From: Rahnella bruchi
Lineage (GTDB): Bacteria > Pseudomonadota > Gammaproteobacteria > Enterobacterales > Enterobacteriaceae
Assembly (NCBI RefSeq): GCF_003614975.1
Contig: NZ_QZWI01000002.1
Span: 310,001 to 374,000 of the forward strand
Length of the DNA stretch: 64,000 bases
Direction of reading: 5' to 3'
Positions 60,775 to 64,000 of the stretch are shown here, one piece after another. The stretch's first letter is position 1, and every line of letters begins with the position of its first letter. Position numbers and translations under genes: made by a program. The notes under the pieces are model-generated. The model did not search any database and had not been told where the DNA came from. It saw nothing but the letters and a program-made list of their open reading frames with translations.

Positions 60775-61647
60775 TTAAGTTATAATATTATCCAGGTGAG
60801 TATCAAAAATATCATACAGGCCCAAAGAACTGATTTTCTTTTCAAGCGCACGATGATAATGAAGATAACACTTGAATTTCATTTCAAAGGATGGCGGTGG
60901 TGAAAATGATTTAAGTGGAAGCATAGAAATAAGTGGTTTGGTAAAAACCGCAGGAACCATCATGATATTATCGCTTCCCGAACATAAATAAGCCAGTGTC
61001 AGTAAATTGGGGCTTTCCCAGGCAATGTCGCGCTCACTAAAATACCGCTCCGAAGCGCCAACTCCATCAACCATATTACTGATGCTCCCCCGGTCACGCT
61101 GCCAGCGAAGATGCTGATTCTGGTGCCAGTCTTCAAGCGTAAACTTATTTTTAATCGAAGGATGATTTTCCCTGACAAGAATGCACATATCAGAATAAAG
61201 GTACCGCTCTGATATGATGGAAACATCTACGGGTAACCGGCCGCCGATATCAATATCGACTTCCCGGTGTTTCAGCTTACGCAACCGCTCATTTTCACAA
61301 GAATCCATTGGCACGAAATGAAGCGTTTTCTCGCTGATAAAATCATGAATGTAATCAGCTAAAAGAAATTCGACCAAAGAATATGTTGTGATAATAAAGG
61401 TTTTTCGGGTTGTACTCAGTCCCATCACTTCATTGTATTGGTCCTGAAGTGAATAAGCCTCGGCATTCGGTTTCAATCCCTGTTTCTCTCGTCGAAAAAG
61501 AGGAACGCCCAGCTGATCCTGTAATTTTTTTAAAGTGTAGCTTATGGATGATGGGGATATATTTAACATCTTCGCGGCATTCGTTGCACTGCCATTTTCA
61601 ATCAATGCATTAACCACTTGTAGTTTTTTTATACTAATGTTATTCAT
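60775..61647 (-). CDS. LysR-type regulator, copy 1 of a tandem pair
   Basis: A 290-residue LysR-family protein. The winged HTH is at residues 1-60 (LQVVNALIENGSATNAAKML, NISPSSISYTLKKLQDQLGV). The effector domain follows, with TYSLVEFLLADYIHDFIS, KHREVDIDIGGRLP and VPAVFTKPLISMLPLKSF. The VDIDIGG-LP block is shared with the next gene but differs from the usual LysR form, and SLVE-LLAD is also shared. The two are paralogues, about 49 bp apart and in the same direction. The target is unknown. Adjacent fimbrial genes are the obvious candidates. Confidence 0.8.
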   Translation of the reverse strand: MNNISIKKLQVVNALIENGSATNAAKMLNISPSSISYTLKKLQDQLGVPLFRREKQGLKPNAEAYSLQDQYNEVMGLSTTRKTFIITTYSLVEFLLADYIHDFISEKTLHFVPMDSCENERLRKLKHREVDIDIGGRLPVDVSIISERYLYSDMCILVRENHPSIKNKFTLEDWHQNQHLRWQRDRGSISNMVDGVGASERYFSERDIAWESPNLLTLAYLCSGSDNIMMVPAVFTKPLISMLPLKSFSPPPSFEMKFKCYLHYHRALEKKISSLGLYDIFDTHLDNIIT

Positions 61648-61696
61648 TTTATCACCAGAAAAGAACTTACGAATCTACCTTATGGCACAACAATCA

Positions 61697-62614
61697 CTAG
61701 AAGGAATGGCTATATGCTTTCAAACCTTCAACTATGTCATTCAGATAGAGAGCTGCTTTATTATCATCTATAAACCTTGTATTGAAATGCATGTGACAGT
61801 CGTAATTAATATCAAGTTCATCAGGAAGAGAAAGTCTTTTCACCGGGAATCTTTTTATCAGCATCGGGATAAATATATCAGGGATCAGCATCACACATTG
61901 AGTGCTCGCACAAAAAGCGACCATATTAACTATGCTTCCAGAAATAATAGCCACATCCCGATCCTGCAAATACTCATTATTTTTCACTGTACTCAATATA
62001 TTATCGGAATAATAATCCATCATAACAGACCAGATCGCATGTCGTGTTTTCTGTAAATCATCAACGGTCAGTAAATCAGGTAATGATGTATTATTCACTC
62101 CTGCCAACAGTGAAACCTTTGAAGTGAAAATTTTTATCCGGCTGATCTGCCTGTCCGGGGGCAAACTACCACCAATATCGATATCGATCGTTCTGTTTAT
62201 GAGATGATTCATACGATCATTGATATCAGGTGCATAAGTCAGGAAAACGAAACGATACAGAGGCTCAATGTTCTTTAAGCAAAATACAGAATCAGCTAAT
62301 AACATTTCTACCAATGAAAAGGTCATGAACCTGAGCTCACTTCTTGTTTCCATATTCCACTTACTATCTTTGACCATATTACCTGCAGCGAATATCTCAT
62401 ACCGCTGGCTTAATTCAAGCGCCGTGGTGTCAGGCTTCATTCCATGTCGCGTTCGGATAAAAAGATGCTCACCTGTCATGCCTCTTAATATCTTAAGTGA
62501 ATAGCTTATCGCACCAGGCGTAAGATTGAGTAACTGCGCTGTTTTCGTGACGCTCCCCGTCATCACGAGGATATTTATTATTTTTAAAAACTTAAATTCG
62601 ATTTTGTTTTTCAT
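61697..62614 (-). CDS. LysR-type regulator, copy 2 of a tandem pair
   Basis: A 305-residue LysR-family protein. The HTH is FLKIINILVMTGSVTKTAQL with LTPGAISYSLKILRGMTGEH. In the effector domain are TFSLVEMLLADSVFCLKNIE, INRTIDIDIGGSLPPDRQIS and IPDIFIPMLIKRFPVKRLSL. Alignment by eye to copy 1 runs the full length, with the same order of motifs, although overall identity looks low, which suggests an old duplication. It is promoter-proximal in the probable three-regulator operon and divergent from the pilin gene across 927 bp. The shared region is a natural site for its own and fimbrial control. Confidence 0.8.
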   Translation of the reverse strand: MKNKIEFKFLKIINILVMTGSVTKTAQLLNLTPGAISYSLKILRGMTGEHLFIRTRHGMKPDTTALELSQRYEIFAAGNMVKDSKWNMETRSELRFMTFSLVEMLLADSVFCLKNIEPLYRFVFLTYAPDINDRMNHLINRTIDIDIGGSLPPDRQISRIKIFTSKVSLLAGVNNTSLPDLLTVDDLQKTRHAIWSVMMDYYSDNILSTVKNNEYLQDRDVAIISGSIVNMVAFCASTQCVMLIPDIFIPMLIKRFPVKRLSLPDELDINYDCHMHFNTRFIDDNKAALYLNDIVEGLKAYSHSF

Positions 62615-63541
62615 GCATTACCCCAGAGAGGATTTGTATAAACTTTGCTTAGCCTGGAGACTGCATATAAAAAATATTATCAAGTAAGCTCATAACATAA
62701 TGTTTAAAAAAACTCATACTGTGAATATAAGGCCACTCGCTGATTTGCACAATGCATATGACGAACCGCATTGAAACAGGAGACCATTTATAGTGATTTT
62801 AAATATTAAAGACACAGTATTTCAAGAAGTTACGCGAACTTTCAGGAAAATTCAAAAGCAAATTTAAAACAATTGAATATACATAATTTCAATCAAAAAT
62901 ATAAAAAATATGAAGCACAGGCTGTATTGAATCATTTTCAATCTGCAAAATAAATGTAGCTTAGATTTCTTCATTTGATAATAAGGTAGTGACAGAAGTT
63001 CACCGGGGCGCCATCTCTGTAAGAGCATCCCTGTCGAAATCCCTGAATATCATAAGGCAGTTATTCGTTTAATTTCAAAAGCACTTTTAAATTTATATAC
63101 CCCCCCCAGAACGGCACCCTCTTTTTCCATTCGCCTCTAATGTAAGTATAAAAAATTAACATAACTCATGTAAACAAACCTCACAAATCCCACTGGGAAG
63201 GGATAAAAACAATCATCACTTAGCTTCAAAAGAACCTCTGTGCAAGCTCACTTTTTGAAACACCTTGTTAATATTCCAATTAACTAAATTCATAATATAA
63301 AAACATTAAATTTTGATTTTTTAGCACCATTATCAACCTGTTACAGGCCTTCATGACTTTCTGCTTTCAGTCACGTATTTCATCTGTCTTGTTTTATTCA
63401 AACCGGCAAATTAACATTCATCTCAGTAATAAAAACCAAATGAACCTTATCTCTTTAATTAAAGGCATTCACTTCAGAAAACACGTTTTACCTTCACAAA
63501 CCAACAGAGTAAAAATAATACTTACAACTCAAGGAGCACTA
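62615..63541. other. 927-bp AT-rich region between lysR copy 2 and pilin
   Basis: No credible protein gene. It contains a run of eight Cs (63100-63107), an inverted repeat GTTAAT-N6-ATTAAC (63267-63284) of LysR-box type, and a very short GTG-started frame (62793-62867, 24 codons) after AGGAGA that could be a leader peptide but has no other support. Pilin RBS AAGGAG lies at 63531-63536. I looked for paired 8-10-bp repeats of a fimS-type invertible element and found none. Confidence 0.55.
63100..63107. repeat. poly-C tract (C8)
   Basis: Eight Cs in an AT-rich, otherwise non-coding stretch, 435 bp before the pilin start. Homopolymeric C or G tracts of this length can slip and alter promoter spacing in phase-variable surface genes, but at this distance from the pilin gene the effect is speculative. 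Confidence 0.6.
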
Positions 63542-64000
63542 ATGAAACTGGATAAAAAAACATTGGCATTGGCTATTTCACTGGTACTTATCAGCGGTTC
63601 TGGTTTTGCCGAAACCACGTCAGTATCGGGTGGCACTATTAACTTTGAAGGGAAAGTTATTAATGCAGCATGTTCAGTTGCCGCAGACTCCATAAATCAA
63701 ACCATCACGCTTGACGACGTTAAGGTTTCAAAGCTCGCGACAACCGGAGAAGCGGCAGGTCAGCCAGTTTCTTTTGAAATCCTTATTTCCGATTGTGACA
63801 CCAGTGTCATGCAAAACGTGTCCGTGACTTTCAATGGTCAGTCAGATTCAACCACGTCAGATGCACTGGCCAATACCGCAGGGGTAGGCGCAGCAACTAA
63901 TGTCGGTCTGCAATTATACGGCCCTGACGGAAAAGCACTGCCGGTTGGCATTGAATCGGCCACTATCCCTCTGAATGGCATCCAAAACACCCTGCCGTTC
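63542..64000 (+). CDS. FimA-like major fimbrial subunit (3' end outside window)
   Basis: The reverse of a truncated gene: the frame is open from ATG 63542 to the window edge (153 codons), so only the C-terminal part, probably 20-40 residues, is missing. The signal peptide MKLDKKTLALAISLVLISGS GFA is cleaved after residue 23. The mature protein begins ETTSVSGGTINFEGKVINAA. The conserved pilin disulfide pair is Cys44 and Cys85 (NAACSV, ISDCD). GVGAATNVGLQLYGPDGKAL is the typical type 1 pilin block. Chaperone and usher genes are expected beyond the window. Strong AAGGAG ribosome-binding site. Confidence 0.9.
   Translation, partial: MKLDKKTLALAISLVLISGSGFAETTSVSGGTINFEGKVINAACSVAADSINQTITLDDVKVSKLATTGEAAGQPVSFEILISDCDTSVMQNVSVTFNGQSDSTTSDALANTAGVGAATNVGLQLYGPDGKALPVGIESATIPLNGIQNTLPF

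Noticed and set aside
62615-63541. fimS-like invertible promoter element
   Set aside because: No pair of 8-10-bp inverted repeats a few hundred bases apart was found, and no fimB/fimE-type recombinase gene is in view.

Overview
This window is a stretch of enterobacterial core chromosome followed by an AT-rich accessory end. Gene order tracks the Escherichia coli 20-min region almost gene for gene: serC, ycaP, ycaO, focA-pflB-pflA, ycaD, dmsABC, serS, rarA, lolA, ftsK, lrp, trxB, cydDC, aat, infA, clpA-clpS, cspD, ybjX, ybjD, lysO, hcp-hcr, poxB, ltaE, ybjT, ybjS, amiD-ybjQ, ybjP, artPIQM-artJ. The proteins are clear orthologues but diverged. Several E. coli landmarks are missing (serW tRNA, macAB, aqpZ), and cdd-maeA-sanA follows artJ. 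My inference is a non-Escherichia member of Enterobacterales, probably Yersiniaceae (Rahnella, Ewingella or Rouxiella-like). The genus is a guess.

Layout. 1-9.8 kb: serC (lacking its last few codons), ycaP, ycaO, the anaerobic formate/pyruvate formate-lyase genes and the ycaD transporter. 9.9-17.7 kb: a leftward six-gene molybdoenzyme operon that combines a YnfE-type catalytic subunit, DmsA, DmsB, DmsC, the DmsD chaperone and a NapF-type ferredoxin. 17.8-25.5 kb: leftward housekeeping genes serS, rarA, lolA, ftsK and lrp. 26.3-32 kb: rightward trxB, cydDC, aat, infA. 32-38.5 kb: clpA/clpS, cspD, ybjX, ybjD. 38.6-50.1 kb: lysO, the nitrosative-stress pair hcp-hcr, poxB, ltaE, two SDR-type proteins, the amidase amiD, ybjQ, ybjP. 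50.3-54.2 kb: arginine ABC transporter. 54.3-58.2 kb: cdd, maeA, sanA. 58.2-64 kb: AT-rich fimbrial region with a two-domain adhesin-like gene, three co-directional regulators on the opposite strand (two LysR paralogues and one LuxR-type), a 0.9-kb non-coding region with a C8 tract, and a FimA-like pilin cut by the window end.

Regulatory signals readable by eye include FNR-like sites placed for class II activation at focA-pflB and at the dms operon, an 11-1-11 NsrR-like operator at hcp, a paired ARG box at artJ, a CRP-like site at cdd and many intrinsic terminators. Anaerobic energy metabolism (pfl, dms, hcp) and respiratory assembly (cydDC) dominate the core part. The fimbrial end, with its stacked regulators and orphan adhesin, is the part most likely to hold something undescribed. 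No rRNA, tRNA, CRISPR array, insertion sequence or prophage gene was seen.
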